From assembly GCA_019096065.1 (NCBI GenBank), contig JAGUCH010000002.1, positions 8,940,501 to 9,004,500 of the forward strand: a DNA stretch of 64,000 nt, read 5' to 3'. The notes beneath the pieces are model-generated. The model did no database searches and had not been told where the DNA came from. It worked only from the letters and a program-made list of their open reading frames with translations. Shown here piece by piece: positions 1 to 10,970 of this stretch (positions within the stretch are counted from its first letter, which is position 1; each line of letters opens with the position of its first letter). The position numbers and the translations under genes are program-made. This stretch comes from Paracyclopina nana (Eukaryota; Arthropoda; Copepoda; Cyclopoida; Cyclopettidae).

Positions 1-294
1 GATAAAACCTCATTGTCTGTAATTGGATCTACATCAAGAACAAAAGGCTTTAGCTGATAATACACATGAAATCATTATTTTCTTAAGTAATCAGCAACAT
101 TAAACTTTTTCATTTTGAATGCTTCAGTTCTAAATGAGAGCATTCTGTATATTCGGTAATGATAGAATAGCTACATCAGACACACCTCAACATTACAAAT
201 AGGAAGGATCGAAATGAAAAATAATGTGAAGAGGGTAGGCAAAATGAGGCGTTGAGTGCCATGCAGCAGGTACGAAAATGCTGAGATGATCTTT
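1..294. other. 3' flank of the Sm D2 gene
   Basis: This is AT-rich DNA downstream of the minus-strand Sm D2 stop codon. It presumably holds that gene's 3' untranslated region. I see no coding region, RNA gene or clear repeat in it. Confidence 0.5.
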
Positions 295-713
295 TCATTT
301 GCTGCCTCCTTGAGGGTTTCTGAGCACAAGAATGACAGAGTCACCTCTCAAGAACATCTTGCTGATGTATCTGTCCTTATTGACCGGCTTGGCCTTCTTT
401 TTTCCTAAAACAAAACATAGACGGTTAGATCAGCTCTTTTACATCAGTGCTATCTCTCACCTTTGCCAGTTCTAGGCATTTCAGTCCACATTTCCTTGAC
501 GTTTTCGAGAACCATGTTACAATGGCGGTCAAAAGCCTTGACTCGACCAACGAGCTTTTTGTTGTTTCTGCAATTGATCAACACTTGGGTATTGTTCTTC
601 ACCGATTGTGTCAAGACGGAAAGAGGACCAGTGTTGAACTCTTCCTCTTCGCGCTTATCCAGCTCCTCCGGAGTCATTTCTGTCTTGGGCTTATTTGTCA
701 GTGCGGACGCCAT
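295..713 (-). CDS. SmD2: Small nuclear ribonucleoprotein Sm D2
   Basis: The protein is a core Sm-ring subunit. With the other Sm proteins it forms the heptamer on U1, U2, U4 and U5 snRNAs used in pre-mRNA splicing. Two exons on the minus strand, 713-461 and 404-295, are joined over a 56-base GT-AG intron and give 120 residues, close to the usual 118. The sequence is nearly identical to animal Sm D2: the Sm1 part contains [20 protein letters not shown] and the Sm2 part in exon 2 contains [15 protein letters not shown]. The end, PQGGSK, differs from the vertebrate LIAGK. The start at 713 is the only ATG giving the conserved N-terminus ([12 protein letters not shown]). The gene is head-to-head with POLD2, about 450 bases apart, so the two may share a promoter region. 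Identity is very secure. Confidence 0.97.
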
Positions 714-1167
714 TGTTTACAATTGTTGTGTCCTGGTTTAGGGCGAAATCCGGACGAGATCAGGTTTTTCAAACGTTCTTTGAATAATCGTCGCGATGTT
801 ATTTAGCGTTGTTTATTTCAGAGAAACGAGCTCGACAAAACACCTCGATTTCCCCTCAATTTCAAAATTTATTATTTACCTCTGAGAAACCAATCATTAA
901 TTCTCAATTACATTTCTTTTCTGCTATACTTTTAAAACTTCATTTCTTTTCTAGCATTTTCTTGGTGTCCCAACAAGTGAGTTAAGCATTATGATGAAAT
1001 CAACTGAGCCAATTTGCCTGAAATTTTTCAGATTCACTCTCATCTGCCCTCTTAGCCGAAATATCTGCCTGCCTTACTACTTTTCATTTCCAAAACACTT
1101 CACGTATTTTATGTGAGCCACTGGCGCCAAAAGTATAGAACGGGGAAAAATTCTGTAGTAGTTAGCG
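714..1167. promoter_or_regulatory. Divergent intergenic region between Sm D2 and POLD2
   Basis: This 454-base AT-rich stretch separates two divergent housekeeping genes and must hold both 5' untranslated regions and promoters. I see no clear TATA box and no repeat. Calling it a shared promoter rests on position alone. Confidence 0.4.
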
Positions 1168-2771
1168 ATGCAGCTCCTCTCCCCCATTCAAGGTAACAAT
1201 GAAGAATGTTGTCAAGTTGAATATGACAGGGTTGCTTCATCCGTTGTCGACAAATCTGATCAATTTGCCATGTCCGTCGGCAAGCGTGATTACCAAAGAC
1301 AGTAAGGTTTACTTTGAAGTAATCAGTTATTGCATTAATTTACCCGTGATTTTTTAACAGATACTTCCATATTTATGGACATAGATTAGAAGCTCTTAGG
1401 GAGAGGGTTGTCAAGTCAGTGAGGGAAAAATATGGTGACAAGGTGAGCATAAAGCGCTTGAGCGAGTTGGACGAAATAGAAGACGGCAAAAATGCTGTTG
1501 TCATTGGAACATTGTTCAAAAACCAAATATTCAAGCCCAACATTTTGAATGAAGTTGGCGAAGAGAACGCCATGACAAATGAAGCAACTGAGGAAAAGGA
1601 TGAACTGGGGAAATTCGTTGATGACTCTGACGAACTTGTTTTGGAAGATGAACTTCAAAGGGCAAGGTTGTACTTTGGTGACCAAGCCAAGAAGAACGGA
1701 CTGACTGTTGGCCAATTTGTCACGGGGGTCGTATGCGGTATCCTCGGATCTATGGTTCCTAGTGAAGAAGCAAAAGGAGGAGGAAAGTTCAAAGTGGAGG
1801 ATATGTTTTTTCCTCATTGCCCAGCTTCGAAGAAGCAAACTTCAGAAGTGAAGGAAGAGAGGTACTTGGCATTTGTGTCCGGTTTAGAACTGAACGAATC
1901 GTCATCTGTAAAATGTCTTGGAGCATTAGAATTGGCCACTTCTTGGATCACCGGAGAAGCTGGAGAGTTGAGTGATCAATTGAGAAATTCGAAAATTGAA
2001 AGAGTCGTGATTGCTGGAAACAGTTTATCTGCGGACACGAGAGATCGAAATATTTTGAGCACTGCCAAATATTTGACAACTGGACAAACTGCACGGTCAG
2101 TGGAAGCTGTCAGTACATTCGATGATGTTTTGGCCGACCTTGCGAGTGGCTTGAACGTCGATGTGATGCCCGGTAGCTATGACCCTGCCAACCAAAATTT
2201 ACCGCAGCAACCTCTGCATTGCTGCTTGTTTCCAAGTAATCAAATATTTTACTTTACTGATGAGTTATCTAATTTTTCTCTCTCGTTGTAGAAGCTGCAG
2301 CCCACCCAACATTGAAAACGGTTACCAATCCAGTCCTATTTGAAGCATCCAATCATACAATCCTCGGTACTTCTGGGCAAAATGTTGAGGACTTGATAAA
2401 AAATAGCACTTTGACTGACCCCCTCGAAGCAATGGAGTGCATAGTTAGGTGGTCTCACTTAGCGCCAACTTGTCCAGATACGTTGGGGTGCTTTCCGTAC
2501 GGTGACAAAGACCCCTTTGTCCTTGACAGTATGCCTCGAGTGCTTTTTGCAGGAAACCAAGACAAATATGGAGAAAAGTACAGTTATCACTCATTGATTG
2601 ACTTGTCAAGTCTGCTAACAAGCCTTATTTTTCAGAAACATCAAATTAAGTGATGGAAGCGAAGTGCTTTTGCTGTCGATTCCCAGGTTCTCCGAATCAA
2701 GTACCGTGGTTATGCTGAACTTGCATACGCTCAAAACGCACCCCGTGGTCTTTGATTATATGTCCGATTGA
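1168..2771 (+). CDS. POLD2: DNA polymerase delta subunit 2 (small B subunit)
   Basis: This is the regulatory B subunit of replicative DNA polymerase delta. It bridges the catalytic subunit and the accessory subunits in the nucleus. Four exons (1168-1301, 1361-2235, 2292-2577, 2636-2771) join in frame over introns of 56-59 bases and give 476 residues; human POLD2 has 469. Family landmarks in order are RQYFHIYGHRLEALR, VVIGTLFKNQIFKPNIL, DDSDELVLEDELQRARL (OB fold), VDVMPGSYDPANQNLPQQPL and LGTSGQNVEDL in the calcineurin-like phosphodiesterase fold, then PDTLGCFPYGDKDPF near the end. Like other POLD2 proteins it should be catalytically inert. The start at 1168 is the first ATG in frame with the conserved exon 1 end (FAMSVGKRDYQR), though the extreme N-terminus is poorly conserved. 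The gene converges on COX7A with 111 bases between stop codons. Confidence 0.95.
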
Positions 2772-2818
2772 TTGTATTGAAACTAAAGTTGCACTTTTTT
2801 AGCTTGAGACCTATGATT

Positions 2819-2824
2819 TTTATT
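2819..2824 (-). terminator. AATAAA poly(A) signal for COX7A
   Basis: AATAAA on the minus strand lies 59 bases beyond the COX7A stop codon. It is also 48 bases past the POLD2 stop on the other strand, so the two 3' ends probably overlap. Confidence 0.55.
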
Positions 2825-2882
2825 GTTTTTTCATCCGCCAGTTAAACTTTTCTTACTACACTTTTACTGTTGATGGATGTAG

Positions 2883-3220
2883 TTAGCGTCCCTTGTAAGC
2901 CAAGCTGTAGAAGAACTCAAGGCTGGATCCGATGACAAGAGCAGTAAGCGCAAGGGTTGCTCCAAAGAGAACTTTATCTGGAGTTCCGCCACGTTGGTGA
3001 ATCTGCGTTGAAGCGGGATAAGTAATCAAATTTGACATGTGTAGCAAGTTGATCTCACCAGAAGGCCATTATCCTCTTGGAACTTTTTCTGCAGATCCTT
3101 GACCTTTTTGTACCCTGGGTGAACTTCGGTGGGCTCACCAGCAGCGGCATTTCTTGGTCGAGTCGTGTTCAAGAAACGGCGACCGACGGGGATCAAGCGG
3201 GACCTAAGAACGCTGTTCAT
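2883..3220 (-). CDS. COX7A: Cytochrome c oxidase subunit 7A
   Basis: This is a nuclear-encoded, single-membrane-span subunit of mitochondrial respiratory complex IV. Exons 3220-3059 and 3002-2883 (minus) join in phase 0 over a 56-base intron to give 93 residues. The N-terminal 30 residues are basic and rich in Ser/Thr (MNSVLRSRLIPVGRRFLN), like a mitochondrial presequence. The family signature follows: KKFQEDNGLL then IHQRGGTPDKVLFGATLALT, leading into one hydrophobic span ending in a basic YKGR. A longer reading frame continues upstream only through a TTG codon, so I place the start at the ATG at 3220. Assignment to COX7A rather than another small COX subunit rests on the FQEDNG...H.GG.D..L..AT pattern. 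Confidence 0.88.
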
Positions 3221-3644
3221 CTCGCAAGTGTATCTGACCAAGTTAGATCAAAATGGCCGTGGATGATGATTCAAAAAAGGACTAGCTCAGCTTATTTTAC
3301 CAGTTTCGTTCTGATATAAGTCAAAGCGCTATGGTCTAATTTGTCCTTCATGTGTATGATTTATATTTTTCAAATTTATAATGATGGATAGTCTAAAGAG
3401 ATGAGCTTTTATCATTTCAAGAAAATTCAATAAAATCATAGCCTTAAAAATCTAGCTTTGGACTTGTTTGTAAAAGTATTGATCCATGTTCAATTTGCTC
3501 GTAGCTACACTGTCCAACTTCATACTAGATACTATAGTAATCTATGTCACATAGTTAGTGATACAGGGCTTCTTTATTGCCAAGTCGGCGTCGCCTCCTT
3601 GGATTTTCTCTAAAGCAGACGTCCACCATTTTGTTCTGATCAGA
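3221..3644. promoter_or_regulatory. Divergent intergenic region between COX7A and d4/DPF
   Basis: This 424-base AT-rich gap lies between two divergent genes. It should hold both 5' untranslated regions. No repeat, RNA gene or core promoter motif stood out. Confidence 0.35.
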
Positions 3645-5872
3645 ATGGCTCTAGAAATAAACTGGCGGCCAGAAGTCGGCAAAAAAGTGGAGGAGTAAGC
3701 AATGTTTTCATAGATGTCCAACAGCATTTTAACGAGTGTTTTGTTCAACAGGTTTTTTGACGATCCAGGGTACAAGGAATATTTGGAGAGTGCCGTGTCT
3801 TTCAACCGCAAATTAAATGAGGAGCGGAAAATGCGTCTTCCCTACATCGACAGCCAGACAGGTGTTGCTCAACGACACTACAATTCAGAGAGAAACAAAC
3901 GCGAACGAATGCCAGGCATCAAGCCGGGCCAAGTGTACTCGTACCCACAGAAGGCGTGGCGGAAGAAAAAGTACCAGTACCTCAAGTATTTCATGCAAGC
4001 CAAACGATTCGACCCCGAGGCTGAAATGCACACAATCAGCCAAATTGAAAACCCCTCGGCTCTGCAGCAAGGCACAGTAATACCTCCGAATGAAGACTCC
4101 AACACTTCTGGAGGCCAAGATGGCAAAGATTGGCCCTACTACGACGAAGACGGCTTCCTTGATGACGGAGAGAACGAAGTGAACAACTCCGACTCCGACT
4201 TTGAGTACGAGGACTCGTACAGCCGCAAGCGCAAGTCGAAAGGGGGTGGAAAGGGCAGTGGTAGGCCCAAAGGGGTGCGTAGGTAACCTTATTTCTGATT
4301 TCACTCAAAGTTCAATCATCTATTACCTTCCTAAGGGCTCGAAAGTGAGTTTTGGAGGCGGGGTCAGCGGCATGGGCGGTGGGGCCAGTGGGGGTGGCTC
4401 AGGGGGCAAAAGACGCACTCATGCGGACAATATCCCTGACAGCGAAAAGCCATTCTCATGCGAACGTAAGTTGTTGCTGTTGTTGCCGCACTTATGTTCT
4501 TCCATTTCTGCTACCACTACTGGGTGATGTTGGGTTGCTTTCAACTATCACATGCACTGATTGCTTACGACGTCTCCAACTTAGATTGGAATGGGAGAAT
4601 TAGGCTAGACTTGCTCGAGATCCTTTGTGCTTGAGCATTTCTTTTTCAGTCTGCGGAGCTCGGTATAAAACGCGCCCTGGTCTCTCGTATCACTACAACC
4701 ATTCACATAGAGAGAAAGGCTCAGAGCAGCATTCCAACGAAGGTGTGCCAGACCACGAAGAAGGCCCCTCTGGGCCAAGCTCAGTGGGAGCGGCTTCCTT
4801 GACACCCCCATCCACACCTGGGGTGATACCCACCCAGGAGTCTTCCAATCAAGCCCCCCCTGAAATGGCAGGTGCAGCAGGTGCGACGGCCTTATCATCA
4901 AGGCTCCTCACCTACTTAACAACATCATTTAATTATTCTTGTTTAAACCATGAACATCTCACACAAACATACCTCATCATCATGTTTACCTTGATTGCCT
5001 TATCATTAATTGCTTTGGCCACACACTTGGGACGGGTGCTGCCGCTGGTTCTGCTGCTTTGTTCACATCTCCATAAGTTACCTGCTTTTTTATTTAATTG
5101 AATCATTCTGCAGATGTCAGTAGGCAACTGCCATCATACACATGTCTTATGTGTTTAACTGTGGGTTGGGATATTGGCCCTCCATTCTCCCATTCCAGCT
5201 GCATGTATGTTTTTTACTCTTGTGTTCCCTATGTTTCAGTCTTCTCTAGCCTTGTTGTATTATTTTTGCCCATAAACTAACGCAGTGATGCTTTTTTCGT
5301 GTAGGAACTCCAACGCGCACTACTGCAAGGAGGCAAGGAATGCCTTACTCTGACACGCCACCAATGGGTTACCCTCGCGAGGAGGAGGGCCCCATAATGA
5401 CTTCAGGGCCCCCACCACCGTCTTCCTCTGGAGCCAAGAGAATTATGGTCGATGGGAAGGAAAGAGCAGCTCCCACTGGGTATTGCGATTTTTGCTTGGG
5501 AGATGCTAATGAAAACAAAAAGTCTGGAAGGCCCGAGGAAATGGTTAGCTGCGCAGAGTGTGGACGTTCCGGTAATAATTTATCTCACTTCCTTGCGATT
5601 CTACATTCTCACTGATTTCACTTCTCTCAGGTCACCCAACTTGCCTTCAATTCACTGACAACATGATTGTGTCTGTTCGCAAATATCCGTGGCAATGCAT
5701 TGAGTGCAAATGTTGCACTCTTTGCGGCACCAGTGAGCACGACGAGCAATTATTGTTTTGCGATGATTGCGATCGGGGCTATCACATGTATTGCCTTGTG
5801 CCTCCCATCAAAGAGCCTCCTGAAGGGTCTTGGAGCTGCAATCTCTGCATCGAAACCTTTCATCGCAAATGA
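3645..5872 (+). CDS. d4: d4/DPF-family double-PHD-finger protein (BAF45 type)
   Basis: This is the homologue of Drosophila d4 and vertebrate DPF1-3 (requiem), a subunit of SWI/SNF (BAF) chromatin remodellers that reads acylated histone H3 tails. Six exons (3645-3694, 3752-4274, 4336-4465, 4650-4880, 5305-5571, 5631-5872) give 480 residues. The requiem N-domain (about 1-90) has [15 protein letters not shown] and [16 protein letters not shown]. An acidic region and a Gly-rich, [16 protein letters not shown] basic segment follow. One C2H2 finger spans exons 3-4 ([20 protein letters not shown], about residue 233). Tandem PHD fingers at about 370-470 show [35 protein letters not shown] and CNLC. 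Exon 4 has two usable donors nine bases apart (after 4871 or 4880); I chose the better CAG/GTGCGA. In exon 2 the GTGCGT donor after 4274 is the one that keeps frame. Confidence 0.93.
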
Positions 5873-6704
5873 AGACAACGACGAAATTATCTGGGCTTTA
5901 TAATTCTACGAAGTATTACACTCACGTTCAAATATTTATCTTCTGTATTGACTTTTTGAAAAACGCTAGTAGTTGAGTAAACCATATGTGGCGCCCGTTC
6001 TAATTATTCTTTGTGCCTTCATTATGTAGGTTCTTTCGAAATACATCGTTTCGATTGACTTTCGAATCAAGGCTGCAATATCTAGGGGAGTGCGAATGAT
6101 TCCCCTAATGGATTTCTTGCGAAAATTCAAAGCATTCTGTTCAATGCAGTCAAACTTGTTAGCTTTCTCTCGTGTCTGGTAGATGAGATCGGCTTTTATG
6201 CTACAAAATTGATGAGGTTCCGAGAAGTTCCATTGCATAGGTCTGGGAAAAGGAAACATGAATGGAAGCTTTACTGCTCTTCTGTTTTGTGGTAACGAGA
6301 AATATGCGATATCAAGTCGACAAATTTAAGGCTTATCAATGTTGGTCATTTCAAAGTATGTGCGATCATTTATTGGGAAAAAGTAATGATTCAAATTCAA
6401 ATCATTTCTAAGGAAAAACAGTTATGGGATTTTAAAATGCCTAATTTAAGGCAAAATCATAAAGGCCCAATTCGGCGAAGTGAGGCGAATAATTGGTCTA
6501 GCTTTTCGATCTTTTGAATCTGCACCTGACCTTCTTCAGCTAGTTTGTCTGCATTTTCTCGCTTTCGCAAAGTGGGAAAAGTTAAAAGGCAGCAAAAGCA
6601 GTGAAATCCAGCCTAATTAACCCATGATAGTCTTATTGTTGGTTTTTTCGAGACGACAGTAACTAAGCAAGGCTTGGCCAAACCGCCGTGCCTTTTAATC
6701 AAGG
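5873..6704. other. Intergenic DNA between d4 and the SAM-domain gene
   Basis: This 832-base AT-rich gap holds the d4 3' end and the 5' region of the next gene. Short antisense frames here resemble no family. No repeat or RNA gene was seen. Confidence 0.4.
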
Positions 6705-7699
6705 ATGACTGTCAAGTTGTCCGAGGCTGAAAGCAGTAATTCATCCGAGCATCCTCCGGTCAAGGCGCAACGTCCCAAACCCGTTTGTCAGTGGACCGTG
6801 CCCGACGTCCAGAAGTGGCTCCGGCGGCATTGCTCCGACTATTATCATCTTTACGGCGAGAAGTTTCTCGAGCAAGACATCACAGGTGAAAGATACTTTC
6901 TCTACGGATTATTTGAGTGAGTGCAAAACAGCTCTCCTTCGCAGTTTTCTGCCTACATTTCAGTACTACACTTGATCCTCCTAGCTATTCTGATGTTTTT
7001 GACAGATGGCGTATTATATTTTGCCAATATTGCGAAATTATAGCGAAAAGCATCATTTGAAACTGCTGACCTTGTCCTCTTAAGGAAAGGGAGCAAACAA
7101 ACGTGAGACATAGCTTAGTTTACCTTGTAAGATTTCTTGTCCACGACGGTCATAACAAGTTGCCGCTGTGGGGGGGAGAAAAAGTCAGCCTTGCTGCGTA
7201 GCTTTTCCGCCATTTATGATAAGTGTGATTTGAATACCCATATTTTATCTTTAATATTCATATGGAGAGAATTAATCGATATCGAGTAAGTGTACAGAAA
7301 TAGCTTAGCTGTGTAAGGTTTCTGAACATGACGATTTGCAGATTAAGGCATTTGTCACGAAAATATCCAAAGGGAAGCGTGGCAGTTTGTAATTCCGTAT
7401 CATGACAGAGGGAGAGGAAAATTCTTGTAGATTGAGAGGAGTTGCCTTGATCGGCGCTCATGTAAAGAGCACATTGTATGCACGACTCAACTAGTTTAAT
7501 TGCAGGTCGATCACTTGTAAGGCTGTCAGAAAATTCCCTATTGAGGCTGGAGATAGTGATTCCCGAGCATCGACAGGCCATCCTTAGAGAGATATCCAAG
7601 CTGAGGCTTCGCACCAACATTCTCCTCCTCAAGGACATGGAAATTCGACATCCGTTGAATCCACAGCCACAGCAGTACCAATCATCTGAAGTGCACTAA
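6705..7699 (+). CDS. ave: Aveugle/hyphen-like SAM-domain protein
   Basis: Two exons (6705-6885 and 7506-7699) give a 124-residue protein that is almost entirely one SAM domain (about residues 28-95): CQWTVPDVQKWLRRHC, then LYGEKFLEQDITG, RSLVRLSENSLLRL and a C-terminal helix ending LLLKDMEIRHP. This matches Drosophila Aveugle (about 106 residues; WTV.DV.KW.RRHC, DITGR.LLR) and vertebrate SAMD10/SAMD12. In flies Aveugle bridges the scaffold CNK to KSR and is needed for RAF activation in RTK/RAS signalling; transfer of that role is inference. The split codon at 6885/7506 keeps DITGRS intact. The stop lies only 25 bases before the real-time ATG, and I see no poly(A) signal between them. It could instead be called the SAMD12 orthologue. 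Confidence 0.82.
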
Positions 7700-7724
7700 G
7701 CAATATTTCCGCGTAGGCACAAAA

Positions 7725-10275
7725 ATGGTGCAAAAGTACCAATCACCCGTTAGGGTGTACAAGAAACCGTTCGAGCTCGTCATGAGAGCTTACGAAATGC
7801 GTTTCCCCACTTGCGAAGAGATCCCAATTGTCCTTGAGACTGAAATCATTGAAGAAGAAATCGATGAAGAGAATGGAACTCATGTCATTGACCGGAGAGC
7901 CAAACTCAACGTTGAGGCTCCGTATTTGCTGAAAAAACTGATGGGAGTGGAGTTTTTGCTATTTAGGCAACGTAACACTCTCGACAAAAAGAACAGGATT
8001 CTTACAATCGATGCCTGGAACGAGTCATTTGCTCATAGGATTGTCATCAATGAATGCTGCACCTATAGCGTACATCCTGAGAACGCGGACTGGACCTGTT
8101 TCGAGCAACAGGCCGAGCTGGACATAAAGAACTTTTTTGGGTTCGAAGGCACCGCAGAAAAGTTGGCTGTCAAGGAGTATTCTAAAAGTATTGGCAAAAG
8201 CAAGGACATCATGGAGCACTACATTCAAGTGCTGGCTGACCAAGGCATAACAGATGTACCCATTTGGTTGGGACCTGACGGGTCTCAGAATAAGAAGGTG
8301 GAGGCCGAAGGCACCGCCGAGTTGGCTGTTGAGAAGGGTGAAAAGTCTAAGGCGGGTCGCAGAAAGTCTTCCAACATCCGCAACGAGCTGGAAAACTTGC
8401 ACATCAATCAGGCGACTGAGGGGAAGGAAGCAACCACCAAGTTGGAGCAAGAGTACATTCAGATGTACCTGGGCGAGCTTACCCCGATCCAAGAGTCTCA
8501 GTTAGTTCAGCTCAAGTCTTGGGTTTCAGACTTGCTCAAAGGCAAAGTGCCAAGCGATCCTATCCTCCTGAGGTTTCTCCGTGCTCGTGATTTTAATGTG
8601 GAAAAAGCTCGTGAAATGCTCTCGCAATCACTGATTTGGAGAAAAAAGCATGGGGTGGACAAAATTCTGAATGAATACGAATTACCCGCTGTTGTGAAGG
8701 ATTACTTCCCTGGGGGCTGGCATATGCACGACAAAGAGGGACGGCCGTTGTTCATCCTTCGATTAGGACAAATGGACGTCAAGGGACTCATTAAGTCAGT
8801 TGGCGAGGAGGGCCTAACAAAATTGACTTTGCATGTTTGTGAGGAGGGCTTGAGGCTGACAGAGGAAGCATCGCACAGGCTCAACACTCCAATTAGTACT
8901 TGGTGTCTCCTTCTGGACCTAGAAGGTCTCAACATGCGCCACTTATGGCGGCCCGGCATGAAAGCACTTTTGCACATCATAGAAATTTGCGAGGCCAACT
9001 ATCCCGAGACCTTGGGGAGGTTAGTCAATTTTTTAAGGGAGTAGTATGAGAAATAAGTGAACAAGTTCCTTTGCTAGGGTCCTAATTATCCGTGCACCGA
9101 GAGTTTTCCCCATAATGTGGACGCTCGTAAGCCCTCTTATTGACGAGACATCACGAGGAAAATTCCTTTTCTACGGTGGAAACGACTATCGTGGACCCGG
9201 GGGCTTAGTTGACTACATCAGCGAAGACTTCATTCCCAGTTGGTTGGGAGGCCCAAAACAAACCGAAATTCCCGAAGGAGGTCTAGTGCCCAAATCCTAC
9301 TATATGTCCGTGGAAGAGTTTGAGAAAGACCAAAGTCCGGGTCCTCACCTACTCGAGGACTCCATTTACAACTCTACATCACGTAATATCAATTCGGAGG
9401 CTTTTCATTTACCATCCTTATATACTCCTGTGCTATTTTCAGTTTCAAAAGGCCAAGTTCATGAGGGCATTATTCGAGTCTCCGACAAAGGCTCCGTCAT
9501 CACTTGGGACTTTGATGTGATGCGTCACGATGTTGTGTTTACTGTCTATAGGCTTAAGCATCCGCTGAGAATGAAATCTCCCACATCAACTCCGACGCCA
9601 ACTCCCACAGGACTTGCCACTTTTAGCTACCCAAGCAAAAAGAGTGAAAGCAATGAGGCGCCCAAAGGTGGTGGGGACGCAAATAGTAGCTCCCCACCTG
9701 TCGTGGTGACCTCGCTGAGTCCGCCTTCGGCTTCGAAGGAAACATCTGGGCCCTCTTCATCCAACAGCTCCTCTACCACAACAGGAACAGCTACCACCGA
9801 AAAGGCTCCTAATAATGCGTCCAACGTGTTGAGTTCCAGCGCCTCGGAGGCCGCGACCACAGAGCACAAGAGCTGCATTGAAAAGTCCTGGCGCGAGAAC
9901 GTGGACTATTTCAAGGTGGAGAACAGCATTGTGTGCCACGACGGGGAAAGCATTCAAGGCAGCCATGTGACTTCGCATGTGGGCACCTATGTCCTCCAGT
10001 GGAAGTTCTTTGATAAGTTCGCACATACACATTTGTCGCCCTTGGACTCTTTGACGGCTGCAGCCACGACGCACGTGCATAAGGCAAAGGTGATGTATTA
10101 CTATGAGACGCTCAACTCGATCGACTACAAGGGGTCAATGACAAGCCTGCAGTCATGCCAGAGCGGCTTTTCCAGCATTAGCCGCCACTCGACCTCTGGT
10201 GTTTCGAGTGGCATGTCTTCGAGCCATTCAGAAAAGGGACCTAGAAGTCTTGTCATGGCAAAAGAGATGCATTGA
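7725..10275 (+). CDS. retm: Protein real-time / SEC14L1-5-like (PRELI + SEC14 + GOLD)
   Basis: Three exons (7725-9019, 9078-9382, 9443-10275) give 810 residues. The order is a PRELI/MSF1 domain (about 1-175, starting MVQKYQSPVRVYKKPFELVM), CRAL-TRIO N-terminal helices (DPILLRFLRARDFNVEKA), a CRAL-TRIO/SEC14 lipid-binding fold (GRPLFILRLGQMDVKGL; PRVFPIMWTLVSPLIDE; FLFYGGNDY), and a GOLD domain (VITWDFDVMRHDVVFTVY; CHDGESIQGSHVTSHVGTYV). This set and order define the real-time/SEC14L1/SEC14L5 group, cytosolic lipid-transfer proteins at Golgi and vesicle membranes. The GOLD domain is split by a Ser/Thr/Pro-rich insert of about 100 residues. Bases 9383-9442 form a 60-base stretch with GT-AG ends and no stop; I treat it as an intron because removal restores the family match (YNST-SLSKGQVHEG). 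The start directly follows the aveugle stop. Confidence 0.92.
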
Positions 10276-10970
10276 GGCTACTTCATCTTCCAAACGAAAA
10301 AAGGAGTTACTATCTAGATGTATTTTTATGACAGGCTTTATCTCCGAGCTCATCATCAATTTCGTGTATCACGTAGCGAAAACGAAAATTGTACTATTGC
10401 TGGTAGTTACATATGACTGTGTTAACACATACTTGGACCACGTCATCGATATTGCTCGCAAGTTCCTAATCGACTGAATTTGCCAGCTGCTCTTAGTAAC
10501 TGGGCATGCTTTTCGAAATCATCAATCTCTATATGTAGTACCTTAAGTAAAGACATAATCATGCAAGCGTTCCATATGTGACGAGGATCTTAAGACTGCT
10601 AGCAGATGAGGCCTACCCCCTGATCAATTGTTCCCACTCTCATTTTTAAACACCACAGTGGGGTTTGCTCTATTGGTAGCCACCTACTTGAGACAATCTG
10701 GAACATGACCCTACTAAATATGTATAATCCTTGCTGTAAAATGATGTGACTTGTGATGAAAATATGTTGCGTTTCAAATTACTTAACCCTGCGTGGGTTC
10801 AAAAGCTTTCCACACAACGTATGCAGCAAATGGCATTATAATACGAGAAAATAAACGAAAGAAAATGCAAGTCTCATAGCTATCCCGGCTACATCTTTTA
10901 CATCATATATTCTTAGAGTTTTTAAGAAAGAAGGGCATGTTGGATCACATGACAATTATTCATAGCTGTT
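10276..10970. other. 3' regions between convergent retm and UPF0696 genes
   Basis: This 695-base AT-rich stretch lies between two stop codons facing each other. It holds the probable retm poly(A) signal and nothing else I can name. Confidence 0.4.
10850..10855 (+). terminator. AATAAA poly(A) signal, probably of retm
   Basis: AATAAA lies 575 bases after the retm stop codon. It is the only canonical plus-strand signal I noticed before the convergent gene. Confidence 0.4.
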
